The position numbers and the translations under genes were made by a program. The notes beneath the pieces are model-generated. The model was not told the DNA's origin and did no database searches. It was given only the letters and a program-made list of their open reading frames with translations. Of a stretch of 64,000 bases of DNA, positions 26,247-35,616 are shown piece after piece; position 1 is the first letter of the stretch, and every line of letters begins with the position of its first letter. The DNA is from Scylla paramamosain (lineage: Eukaryota > Arthropoda > Malacostraca > Decapoda > Portunidae): contig NW_026973707.1 of assembly GCF_035594125.1 (NCBI RefSeq), positions 460,001-524,000 of the forward strand. Reading direction: 5' to 3'.

Positions 26247-26473
26247 TTCTCCGGGCTGTTTCTGGTTGACGGATCACACAGCGAGATCCTTGATAAGCCA
26301 TAACTAACCTTTTCAGAGATCACATGGAGCTACAAAGTACATCATTGTATTCAGAATAACACAGAGAAAAAAATATTAGTTTTCAAACAGTCTTCTGACA
26401 ATTTCTAGGTTTATGATTCTTACCCGTCATGGCTTATGGGAAAATAGTTTAATCACCGGAATATAAGGGTTAA
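25696..26473. mobile_element. piggyBac-like MITE with TTAA-type flanks
   Basis: Left end reads CCCTTTCATTCCGGTGATCA from 25700; right end, reverse-complemented, reads CCCTTATATTCCGGTGATTA (17 of 20 match). The right end is followed by TTAA (26470-26473); the left is preceded by TAAA inside TTTAAA, one change from TTAA. CCC-starting inverted repeats and TTAA duplications are the hallmark of the piggyBac superfamily. There is no transposase inside, so it is non-autonomous. It contains a secondary insertion (25919-26069) and a TG array (26213-26244). Confidence 0.65.
25919..26069 (+). mobile_element. Short insertion with 12-bp target-site duplication
   Basis: CTCCCATTGTGA occurs immediately before (25907-25918) and after (26070-26081) a 151-bp segment. 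The last 134 bp of that segment (25935-26068) are identical to the reverse complement of 3252-3385 and end in ATAGATAGATAG. The direct repeat and microsatellite-like tail suggest a retroposed short element. No tRNA-like promoter boxes were recognised. Confidence 0.6.
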
Positions 26474-26723
26474 GGATGTTATAACATTTCATATAAAACA
26501 ACACTGCGACACCAGTAACCATTTGCACCACACCACCAACACTACCACACCTTTGATAACACCATCACCACCACCACCACCATCACCACACTTACATTCA
26601 CACACCACCACCACCACACCATTAGCGACACCCGCGGGGCCCATTATCGTGGCCTCAGGTGTCACGAGTCAGGGAAAGACGAAGGATAACTCAAAGAATT
26701 ATCTTTTTTTTTTTTCTCTCCCT

Positions 26724-26794
26724 CCCAGACAAGCCGATCAAGATAATATCTTGATCGGCTTGTCTGGGACCAAACTATATATTATATAGTTTGG
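26724..26794. repeat. Two adjacent perfect hairpins
   Basis: First hairpin: 21-bp arms 26724-26744 and 26748-26768, loop AAT. Second: 12-bp arms 26770-26781 and 26783-26794, 1-nt centre. They follow a T-run. Confidence 0.88.
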
Positions 26795-27159
26795 AAGGCC
26801 GCCAGCCAGCGCCCACCAGCGGCCCCAGTGCCCCTTGTGCCTTCACTTGCGGCGTCCCCTCTCCCCTATCTTCCTCAAAGTCCTTCAGCATGTCAGGTAT
26901 GGCTTTTATCTTTTACCCCCTCCGCTATTTTTCTCTCTTTTGACACAGCTGACGAGACCTTGAAGTGGGGTGCGTCTGTCATTCTCTTTGTCAGTGCTTT
27001 CCCCGTTTTCTTTCATGTTGTGTGTCATGTCTGCTTGATGGTGCTGCTGCTGCTGCTGTTTTTTGTTAACGTTTGGTGCACGGTGTCGGTTTGCCTATTA
27101 TAGGCAGCACGGGGATGTTGCAGCGGTGTTTTGGTCTTTGTACAGGTCTAGTCTTTGTT

Positions 27160-27533
<374 letters not shown>

Positions 27534-27559
27534 TATATTTATTTATTTATTATGGTGTA

Positions 27560-29140
27560 AAATGAATGCACATTCGACAAGCAGGAAAGTTGAGCCAGGC
27601 AGTCAGTCGTTTAAGAAGGGGAGTTGAGTTGTTGGGTGGGAATGCAGCCTTCATATCGGCACTCCTTGACGTGTTCTGCTTACTGTCTGGGTCTTCTGTT
27701 TTCCTCTTTTTGTTTACTTTTTATGAGGTCGTTTCTTCTTCCTGTTTCAGACGGCAGTGTTCCTCTTAATGGTGTGCGTGACAGTGTGCGGTCTCAGACA
27801 GTTAAGTCTGTGTACGTGATGCATTGTGAATTATGAATAAAGTCAAAACATTTTCATCCATAAAAAAACAAGTACTTTCATATATTAAAGGAAAAATAAC
27901 GATTTTCTAACATAAATGAGTTGACGTGGCTTACAAATGAATGGCTGCCATCATTAAAGAGACATTAGCAAAGATTGGTAGCAGTGAACGACCTAAATTG
28001 TTTCCGAGCTGTGAAATGAGTTAAAGTTTGATAGTTTTAGGAAATTACTGCTTCGGTAATATGGCAGTGGGACATTTCATTTTACCCGCGCCTGGACGAT
28101 TACTAAAAATGCTTCCCTTTTCTTGGTGTGAGAGCGAACACATCTCTGCGTCTTTTGTGTCGGTTCACTATGGTTTGTTCTCTCCTCGGAACTGTTATCA
28201 GATGCCATCGATGAACCGCATTGTTTTGTGTATTTTTTTATTACATTAATGAAAAATACTTGCTAAATTATCATTACAACTATGAAAACACTCATCAAAA
28301 ACACGAATAACTTTCAGTAGAGCCTGTTAAATGTCAAGGATAAAATGATGCAATGCTTGGGATTACAGTCAACTGTATCACATCTACGCATACTGCCACT
28401 CCCTCTAAGACTTAAAAACAATTGACACGCATACATGTGCCCTGAGGAGTAGTCAAGGAAACAGGATACAGTGCAGCATGTAATACATTTATAGCCTTGA
28501 TCCGTTGCTCCATCCTCCTCGTGTGTCATGAGGGCTAGGAGTGTGTCTTTTTGTTCTGTACTACCTCCACCATCGTTTTCCTCACGTCCTACCAAAAGAG
28601 GAATAGCAAGAAAAATGGGAGGTGGTGGATGGAGCAGAATACGTAAATTTCCTTTTTCACAGCTTTATCTCCTCCTGTTGCTCCTCTAATTTCCTGTCTC
28701 GATTCGTTATCTTACTCCTTTTCTTACGTTCTTCGTGTTCTTTTTTTTTTTCCTCTCTCTCTTTTCTCAACAACCCAAAGGGAATAGACCACCACACGGC
28801 TCCTCGCTACCTGGCTACCTGAGGACTCGATATCACGGCTTTTCACTCACCTGGTGCTATTACAGTTAGGTGTTTATCCTTATAAGGCAGTGCTTGATAG
28901 ACTTACATTTGCGTCATTCACTAAAAATCTCCCTGAGTGCAGCTTTGACCACGTAAAGAAAAGAAATGCTGACAGTTTTGTTTCATGTGTATACGCGCAT
29001 CGTTCGCTTTCTTTGGAAATTCCTGGGTTATTAGAAGAAAACAAGCCTCAGTGGGAAAGGTATTTTAATGTTTAGACCAGTCGTTGGTAAGGTGACAGGT
29101 TTTTACAATTTTCAATATTTACTCGTATCTCTTTGTATAG
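27560..29140. other. No gene seen
   Basis: Short open frames only; none has a recognisable motif, signal peptide or splice context. AT-rich, pyrimidine-rich around 28660-28770. Confidence 0.4.
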
Positions 29141-29141
29141 A

Positions 29142-29237
<96 letters not shown>
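29142..29237. repeat. (CT)n microsatellite
   Basis: CT array of about 96 bp ending 24 bp before the left end of the DIRS-like element. Confidence 0.96.
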
Positions 29238-29238
<1 letters not shown>

Positions 29239-29261
29239 AACATTTTCAATAAATGCAGTGA

Positions 29262-29339
29262 TATAATTTCACTTCACGGTAGTTAACTGCGTCACGAGGT
29301 AGGCAATGAGATGCCAGTAGCGGACGCAGCAAGCCAGTC
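29262..29339 (+). repeat. DIRS left inverted terminal repeat
   Basis: 29262-29310 is an exact reverse complement of 33981-34029 in the internal region. 29309-29339 is an exact reverse complement of 34210-34240 in the right repeat. The two terminal repeats are diverged in between (for example TTCACGGTAG against GAACAG). Confidence 0.9.
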
Positions 29340-29484
29340 GACAGCGCGCGCTCGTCCAGTCCACACCTCTCCTCCGCTCACGACCTACCGTTCACCACCC
29401 GCCACCTGGGTTGTTCTAGGCGGGAGCCGCGGTGTGTTTGCTGCAGTTTTACTTGGCTTCATCTTCATTGGTTCGTGTCCAGCC

Positions 29485-30876
29485 ATGGCGGACCGAGGCC
29501 TCAGTCGGGCAGGAACCCCCAAGCCCAGCCAGGACACGCCACGGCGTGCATCCAAGCCCAGCCAGGACACGCCACGGCGTGCACCCCAGCCCAGCCAGGA
29601 CACGCCACGGCGTGCTTCCCAGGCCAGCCAGGACACGCCAAGGCGTGCTTCCTCCTCCTCATCTGTCTCACGGGACAGTTCACGGCCCAGGCGTGATGAT
29701 GATGACCGGTTAAGGAAGGACAATAAGAGGACTGCTGTTGGTTTTGATGGGTCGTCCGTCAAGCGTCTTTGTGCTTCCAAACCACAACAACCGTCCGGCA
29801 GTCAACAACCGTCTGGCAGTCAACAACCGTCCGGCAATCAACAACCGCCTGGCAGTCTACAATCATTCGTCAGTCAACCCTGTTCGGACGAGGATCCTTC
29901 TGCTTCAGACAAGAAATTTGATATTCTCACCAATCTGTTGAGTGGTTTAGTTGAAAAACTAGACAACCGCATTACACGCAGTGCTTCGCCTTCACCGGTA
30001 GATTATGGTGGCTGTCATGAATTGTCCCCTTCTGATAATGAGGACGGTGGAGAGTCTGAGAGAGATGATCCAGACCCCCTAGATGGATTAGACACTATCT
30101 CCCCCTCTTTTTCCGGTAGCCAACCCGCTACCTCTGGTGATGACGCAGACTTCCTCCAAGCGTTGAGTGAATTGTCTGACAATTTTTTGGGCGAGGAAGC
30201 AAAAGGTGAACCAATTTCTGATTCACTTGCATCAATAGTCAATGCCAGCCTGAGGCGTCGTCCTGTGGCCGACATTGTAAAATCAACCACTAATAGGATT
30301 AAAATACCCAGCAATGTGCCCAATATGAAAGTTCCAGAGACTAACCCTCCCATTGTCAAAGCAATGAATACGGGAGGTAAACTTGTGGATGCTCGACTAA
30401 CCCATATTAATGGACTGTTACTGAAAGCGCTTGTTCCCATTACTCAGTGCGTTAGTGACGTGGGGGAAAGGAAAGGGAAGGCAGTGAATTTTTACCTGGA
30501 AGGTTTAAATGATTGCCTTAGGCTACTAATCTCCGCCTTCAATTACACCAACCAGTTACGAAAGGAGGTGGCACGTGTTCACGTCAATGACACTGCTCTT
30601 GCAGAACTCTGTAAATGGGAGTGTGAAGTCGGTACTGACAAACTCTTCCCTTTCGACATTGTGAAGAAATGTGATGAAATGCATAGAACCAAGAAGCTGG
30701 GAAGGCCGTCCTTCCGCCCCTACAAGACCTCCAGAGGGAAGAGCTTATCCTTCGGTAGACAGGACCACAGGAGACCTTACAGCTCACGAGCCCGGTCAAA
30801 GCTTCCTTCAAGGCCTTTTTTAGGCCTGCGGCAGTCTTACGGGAGGAGGACGCAGCCATACAAACTTCCCCAGTAA
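29485..30876 (+). CDS. gag: DIRS ORF1, gag-like protein
   Basis: The frame is open from an ATG at 29311, inside the terminal repeat, but 29485 is the better start (GCCATGG context), and the upstream 58 codons are low-complexity with no conserved look. An ATG at 29305 gives only a four-codon uORF. From 29485 the protein has about 463 residues: four PSQDTPRRA-type repeats encoded by 30-bp direct repeats, a Ser/Arg-rich stretch, QQPSG repeats, an acidic segment, a globular middle (...SLASIVNASLRRRPVADIVKSTTNRIKIPS... to ...ELCKWECEVGTD...) and an Arg-rich C-terminus (RGKSLSFGRQDHRRPYSSRARSK) suited to RNA binding. DIRS ORF1 proteins are thought to package element RNA. No CCHC zinc knuckle is visible. 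A -1 slippery site lies 52 nt before the stop. Confidence 0.85.
   Translation: MADRGLSRAGTPKPSQDTPRRASKPSQDTPRRAPQPSQDTPRRASQASQDTPRRASSSSSVSRDSSRPRRDDDDRLRKDNKRTAVGFDGSSVKRLCASKPQQPSGSQQPSGSQQPSGNQQPPGSLQSFVSQPCSDEDPSASDKKFDILTNLLSGLVEKLDNRITRSASPSPVDYGGCHELSPSDNEDGGESERDDPDPLDGLDTISPSFSGSQPATSGDDADFLQALSELSDNFLGEEAKGEPISDSLASIVNASLRRRPVADIVKSTTNRIKIPSNVPNMKVPETNPPIVKAMNTGGKLVDARLTHINGLLLKALVPITQCVSDVGERKGKAVNFYLEGLNDCLRLLISAFNYTNQLRKEVARVHVNDTALAELCKWECEVGTDKLFPFDIVKKCDEMHRTKKLGRPSFRPYKTSRGKSLSFGRQDHRRPYSSRARSKLPSRPFLGLRQSYGRRTQPYKLPQ
30816..30822 (+). promoter_or_regulatory. Putative -1 ribosomal frameshift site (T TTT TTA)
   Basis: In ORF1 frame the codons are CC[T TTT TTA] GGC, so the heptamer is in the canonical X XXY YYZ register. 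A -1 slip leads into the RT frame, which is open from 30759 and overlaps ORF1 by 118 nt. Directly downstream, GGCCTGCG (30823-30830) can pair with CGCAGCC (30851-30857) with one bulged base. The spacer of 0-1 nt is shorter than the usual 5-9, so the stem may not be the real stimulator. Confidence 0.6.
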
Positions 30877-32939
30877 CGCCTCCCACAGTGCCTCCCACAG
30901 TAAGTCGCTGTACCTTACCTTGCTGCACCTTGATTAACACGCCAGATAACTTTGTGGCGGGTAAGACCTTCCTTTTTAGGCACAGTTGGCAGGTTTTTTC
31001 CAGGGACAAATGGATTCATGATGTGGTGCGGGGTAAATTGTTAGAGTTTGATGTTGTTCCTGTACAGTCTGAATTCCCCAGACCTCTCACCCTATCCATT
31101 ACTGACAGGGAAGCCCTGGATAATGCTATGCTAACTTTCATACAACAGAAAGTGGTTGAGAGATGTTCCCATATATCAGACCTTGGTTTTTACTCAAATG
31201 TTTTCCCTACGAGAAAAAAGGATGGCACGGCTAGGGTTATTCTCAATTTAAAGAAACTAGATGACTTTGTGAAACATGTTCATTTCAAAATGAGTTCAAT
31301 TAAGGAGGTACTTAGTTTACTTCAGGAAAATTGTTTTTTCATGACTATTGACTTCAAGGATGCATATTTTTCTGTTCGTATTCAGCCTGAGGATAGGAAA
31401 TGGCTGCGCTTTATGTGGAATAACCAATCTTTCCAGTTTACCTGTCTTCCTCAGGGGCTTACATCTGCACCACGCATTTTCACTAAATTACTTAAACCTA
31501 TCCTTTCTCACCTCAGGAAACTTGGGATATTGATTGTCTGTTACATTGATGACTGCATTCTCATGGCTTCTTCAGCTCAAGAGTTGGAAGACAATGCTAT
31601 GTATGCCTTGCAGATGTTTGACTCTGTAGGTTTAACAGTCAATGTCAAAAAGTCTGTTTTGTCTCCTACTCAGGAAGTGGAGTTTTTGGGGATAATTCTA
31701 AATTCTGTCACGATGACTGCCTCTTTACCATCACGTCGTAAAGAGAGCATTAAAGCCCATGGTTTGAGTTTGCTTAGAGGTGGATCTACTCTACATGACT
31801 TGGCTGCGTTTATTGGTCTTGCCGTAGCCTCCGAAGCGGCGGTGAATCTAGCCCCCCTCAGGTACAAATACCTGGAGATTGTTCGAAATAAGGAACTTAC
31901 TCTGAGCAAAGGTAACTACAACTCTGTTATTTCACTTGATAGTCATGCTCGGGACATAATCCGGTGGTGGATTGATAACATCGACTCTCAAACTAAATCT
32001 CTGGTATCCTGCCCCCCAGATTTGGAAATTCACACTGATGCTTGCCTAACGGGTTGGGGGGCGAAGGTTGGCGATGCTAGGACAGGAGGTCATTGGGCAC
32101 ATGCAGAATTAGATCACATAAATTGTCTGGAGCTTAAAGCCATCCTTTTGAGCCTAAGATCCCTCTGCAAACGCTGCGAACAGACTCACATCCGTCTTCG
32201 GTCTGATAATTCTACCGCTATCGCCTGTATTAATCGCTGTGGCAGTACTAAATTGAGCCTTAATACCCTGATGGAACAGATTTTTGATTGGGCTGCGATG
32301 AGGGACATCACTTTATCTGCCGAGTATGTCAAGGGAATTGACAATGTTGAAGCGGATGCAGAGTCCAGAGTCCGGAACATTGACACTGAATGGATGCTGT
32401 TACCCTGTATTTTCAATAGGCTGTGTGAAGTATTCTTTTTTCCGGACATCGACCTATTTGCTTCACGTATTAATGCCCAGTTATCTTCATACGTTTCTTG
32501 GAAACCTGACCCTTATGCTTCATTTACCAATGCGTTCACGTTTCCCTGGTCTAATTGGAGATGTTACGCTTTCCCTCCTTTCAGTGTCATTGGCCGGATG
32601 TTGGGAAAGATCCTGGAGGACAAGGCGACATCCCTGACTATTCTGCCGCTCTGGCCTACCCAGGTCTGGTTCCCGATGGCCCTCCGGTTACTGATTGCAC
32701 CTCCCCGCCTTCTTCCTCGCGCTTCCTTAACACTACCCCAGGACCCGTCGCGAGTACATCCTCAGACCTCGAAGTTGATATTGTCAGCCATGATCCTCTC
32801 TGGCGATCCTTTGCATACAGAGGCCTTTCGCAGGAAGTTGCCGAATTTCTGCTTCAATCGTGGAGACAGAGCACGAAATTACACTATGGGCCGCATATCA
32901 AAAGATGGTTTGTGTTTTTTGTGTCGGCAGGGAAATTAA
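30822..32939 (+). CDS. pol: DIRS pol: reverse transcriptase, RNase H, methyltransferase-like domain
   Basis: The frame is open from 30759 and has no ATG before the conserved RT N-terminus (...HSWQVFSRDKWIHDVVRGK). The first Met comes near 31128, past conserved sequence, so expression as an ORF1 fusion by -1 frameshifting is inferred; the given start is the first codon after the slip. Counting from codon 30888: RT motif A TIDFKDAYFS (D155), LPQGLTSAP (188-195), catalytic YIDD (219-222), then RNase H with D384 (HTDACLTGWG), E415, D440 (RSDNS) and D490 (VEADAESR). After it, DIDLFASRINAQ...YAFPPFSVIGRM...LPLWPTQVWFPM matches the extra DAM-like domain found downstream of RNase H in DIRS elements. 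The C-terminus overlaps the recombinase reading frame. No internal stop. Confidence 0.9.
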   Translation, partial: RPAAVLREEDAAIQTSPVTPPTVPPTVSRCTLPCCTLINTPDNFVAGKTFLFRHSWQVFSRDKWIHDVVRGKLLEFDVVPVQSEFPRPLTLSITDREALDNAMLTFIQQKVVERCSHISDLGFYSNVFPTRKKDGTARVILNLKKLDDFVKHVHFKMSSIKEVLSLLQENCFFMTIDFKDAYFSVRIQPEDRKWLRFMWNNQSFQFTCLPQGLTSAPRIFTKLLKPILSHLRKLGILIVCYIDDCILMASSAQELEDNAMYALQMFDSVGLTVNVKKSVLSPTQEVEFLGIILNSVTMTASLPSRRKESIKAHGLSLLRGGSTLHDLAAFIGLAVASEAAVNLAPLRYKYLEIVRNKELTLSKGNYNSVISLDSHARDIIRWWIDNIDSQTKSLVSCPPDLEIHTDACLTGWGAKVGDARTGGHWAHAELDHINCLELKAILLSLRSLCKRCEQTHIRLRSDNSTAIACINRCGSTKLSLNTLMEQIFDWAAMRDITLSAEYVKGIDNVEADAESRVRNIDTEWMLLPCIFNRLCEVFFFPDIDLFASRINAQLSSYVSWKPDPYASFTNAFTFPWSNWRCYAFPPFSVIGRMLGKILEDKATSLTILPLWPTQVWFPMALRLLIAPPRLLPRASLTLPQDPSRVHPQTSKLILSAMILSGDPLHTEAFRRKLPNFCFNRGDRARNYTMGRISKDGLCFLCRQGN

Positions 32940-33759
32940 TCCTTTTCGACCACCTGTAAGTTGTTTGTTGGATTTCTTGTTGCAAGAATTTAGGAAGGAG
33001 ACGGGACGGAGCTACAGTTCTTTGAATGTCGTTCGTTCTTCTATTTCTGCCATTGCTAATATAGATTCCAAACCCACGGGCCAGCACCCTCTAGTCTGCA
33101 GGTTTATGAAGGCAGTTTTTCTATTAAGGCCATCTTTACCCCGTAACTGCTCTATGTGGGATCCAGATGTAGTCCTGACGCACATAAGATCTTTGGGGCA
33201 AAATGAGGGCCTGTCCATGATTCAGTTATCTGGGAAATTGGTCATGCTCATGCTCCTGGTATCCGGACAACGTGGCCATACTTTACATCTTTTGGACACT
33301 AGGAACATGACAGTTTCTCGTTCTGAGGTTTGTTTTCGAATAGGTGATCTTCTGAAAACTTCCAGACCTGGTGTTCATCTCTCTGAGCTTGTTTTTCCGG
33401 CTTATTCTCCAGACAAATGTTTATGTGTATTCACCACTATTTGCTGTTACTTGGAAAGGACTGCAGGGATTAGGGGCTCTATTACCAGGTTCTTTTTAAC
33501 TACTAAGGCTCCCGTGCGGTTAGCGTCACGAGACACTATAAGACGCTGGACTAGGAATGTCATGAGGGATGCAGGTATTGATTTAACAATTTTCTCACCT
33601 CACTCCACCAGGTCTGCCTCCTCCAGCAAGGCATCCCTGACTCTACCTGTCTCCACAATCATGGCCACTGTGGGGTGGTCGTGTGAGTCTGTTTTTGCTA
33701 AATTCTACAGGAGGCCGTTGTCCAAGCGGACAGATTTTGCTAGTGCAGTGTTGGGCTGA
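32561..33759 (+). CDS. DIRS tyrosine recombinase, in two overlapping frames
   Basis: The catalytic part (about 32910-33759) has the tyrosine-recombinase tetrad: R in SGQRGHTLHLL, H and R in SPHSTRSAS (HxxR), W in GWS at the His/Trp position, and the nucleophile Tyr in KFYRRPL (residues 138, 248, 251, 273 and 283 counted from 32860). The N-terminal SAM-like segment (RGLSQEVAEFLLQSWRQST...) is in a different frame (open 32561-32959). The two meet at a T6 run, 32915-32920, and require a -1 change there. Either one T has been lost in this copy, or expression uses recoding; the local GTTTTTT is not a canonical slip site. Tyrosine recombinases integrate the circular DIRS DNA without target duplication. 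Overlap with pol is normal in this order. Confidence 0.85.
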
Positions 33760-33980
33760 GGAGGTTTCCTTCTCTTGATTACTTGGGTATTTATTAAGGT
33801 ATACACATACATATAGATTGTTGATTTGCACATGGATTGCAGCCTGTTCTATTATTTGTGTTGAGTTTCACTTCTGTACTACCTTATATCGTTACTTGGG
33901 AAATAAATGGTTATTCTTTGTCTATTTTTCTTTTGACACCACTAAGGACTACGTTAGGTTTGAGGAATCACTCTTAAGCT

Positions 33981-34108
33981 CTCATTGCCTACCTCGTGAC
34001 GCAGTTAACTACCGTGAAGTGAAATTATACGATTAAGCGAGTACTTACCGGTACGATGGTTGATCGTAATTTCACGAACAGTTAACTGCGTCACTGAGGT
34101 AGTAAATG
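33981..34108 (+). repeat. DIRS internal complementary region
   Basis: 33981-34029 is an exact reverse complement of the element's left end (49 nt, 29262-29310). 34023-34108 is an exact reverse complement of its right end (86 nt, 34241-34326). The two matches overlap by AATTATA. The region therefore stores the sequence of the left/right circle junction. Confidence 0.93.
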
Positions 34109-34209
34109 CCCTCCCTTTTCCCTCCCAGTGTTTTGTCCCCTCGTTAGGTTCTTTCCTACTGATGTGCCTCCTTGTCAATGGTTGGCTGCTTCCTCAAACC
34201 TCTCTAAAG

Positions 34210-34326
34210 GACTGGCTTGCTGCGTCCGCTACTGGCATCTCATTTACTACCTCAGTGACGCAGTTAACTGTTCGTGAAATTACGATCAACCATCGTACCG
34301 GTAAGTACTCGCTTAATCGTATAATT
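34210..34326 (+). repeat. DIRS right inverted terminal repeat
   Basis: Inverted relative to the left end (31 exact nt at 34210-34240, diverged beyond), with a 37-nt extension beyond the aligned part that is found only here and in the internal complementary region. Ends in TATAATT. Confidence 0.9.
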
Positions 34327-34333
34327 AGGGAGG

Positions 34334-34373
34334 ACATATTAGTACCTAAAGTTACATATTAGTACCTAAAGTT
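34334..34373. repeat. 20-bp tandem duplication in DIRS right flank
   Basis: ACATATTAGTACCTAAAGTT occurs twice head to tail, starting 8 bp beyond the element end. Confidence 0.9.
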
Positions 34374-34374
34374 T

Positions 34375-34788
34375 ACACTATCGTGTGACAAACGCTACTG
34401 TCCACATATCTGCACATACTACACACTATACACTGCACGCTGTACACTATAAACATCAATGTCAAGGTGGCTGCTGCTGTAGCCATCAGTGGGCGGCAAC
34501 CTTTGCCTGCTGGGTGGACATTTGCCTGATGTCCACAGCAGTGGTGCAGGCATTCCACAGCCTGACCGTTGTGGCAGTGAAGGCGCGCTGGTGGGTGGTG
34601 GAGTAGGACCTTGGGACCTCCAAGAGGGAGTCGTTGCTCAGCACCGTCTTCGTGCATAGTTCAGACCTCCTCCAGGTGGCCCTCAGGTTCGTCAGGTGCG
34701 GCACGTGCTGGACCTGTGCTTTGTGTAGCACCGTCAGGGCGGCGACTCTCCTGTGGTGCTCCAAGCAGTCCAACGCTGGAGCTGCTGC
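34375..34788 (-). pseudogene. LINE ORF2 C-terminus fragment
   Basis: Minus-strand open frame (34486-34788) reading ...LDCLEHHRRVAALTVLHKAQVQHVPHLTNLR... then KTVLSNDSLLEVPRSYSTTHQRAF and VRLWNACTT. This is the post-RT C-terminal region typical of a Jockey/RTE-like non-LTR element (LEHRR, LHKAQVQ, VPRS, RLWN signatures). A short 3' UTR follows to about 34375. The RT core is missing: its 5' side runs into a CT array at 34801. Confidence 0.7.
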
Positions 34789-34798
34789 GCCAGTCTGT

Positions 34799-34907
<109 letters not shown>

Positions 34908-35117
34908 TGGTGTCAGTGGCTCCAAAGCTCTGCCCGTGAGCATAAACTGTTCTCAAAGTTGCCCGTCACTTTTCTGTCTACCAGACGCGGTCCACCAATC
35001 GCGCCCAACAGTTACTGGTCTCAGGACGATATTGGCTTGTTTGCTGCAGGGCGGAACTCAAATAACAGCAGCTGGCTTTTTAAATTAGATATTTAGATAA
35101 ATCAGAAAATAAACCCC

Positions 35118-35119
<2 letters not shown>

Positions 35120-35159
<40 letters not shown>

Positions 35160-35266
35160 GCGCGCGCGCGGATGCGGCTCATGGATACCATTCAAGAGGA
35201 CGTGACAACACTGCGAATTCCAGAGGAACACCGTCTTTCTACTTTACCTCTGCGTTTCCTGGTTTG

Positions 35267-35328
<62 letters not shown>
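35120..35328. repeat. Two (TG)n arrays
   Basis: TG 35120-35160 passing into CG steps (GCGCGCGCG at 35160-35168), and TG 35269-35328. Confidence 0.94.
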
Positions 35329-35330
<2 letters not shown>

Positions 35331-35613
35331 GAAAAGTTATTTCTTCGGCGATATAAAATTCCTCCTTAGACAGGAATAAAAATCACACAAGCCTATAACA
35401 GTTTGCGGCGAGAAACAGGAGGCAGCAGGAGTAATGGCGGCCATTACGTGCACTCTGCCACAGCCGCCTTACTGCTTCCTGATAAATTCCCAAGTGCTGA
35501 AATTACTGTCATATAAAGAATACAGTATTTCATCTCGCTTATAATAAAACATGATCAGAATTGTGAAGAAAAGTGTTCAGAAACATGAAGGAAATTATTA
35601 CCAGTCCAAGGGA

Positions 35614-35616
<3 letters not shown>

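Larger units (their letters stand above)
29262..34326 (+). mobile_element. Complete DIRS1-like tyrosine-recombinase retrotransposon
   Basis: A 5,065-bp element with the full DIRS1 plan in order: left inverted repeat (29262-29339), gag-like ORF1, RT-RNase H-methyltransferase-like ORF, tyrosine recombinase, internal complementary region (33981-34108) and right inverted repeat (34210-34326). Both ends carry TATAATT (29262-29268 and 34320-34326), and the internal region contains its complement at the point where the two terminal matches meet. This is the expected signature of replication through a circular intermediate whose junction is stored internally. There are no LTRs and no integrase. Such elements are described from many decapods. 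Perfect internal/terminal matches and nearly intact ORFs indicate a young copy. Confidence 0.93.

Noticed and set aside
29385..30440. Minus-strand and alternative plus frames within the DIRS ORF1
   Set aside because: Repeat-driven shadows of ORF1.
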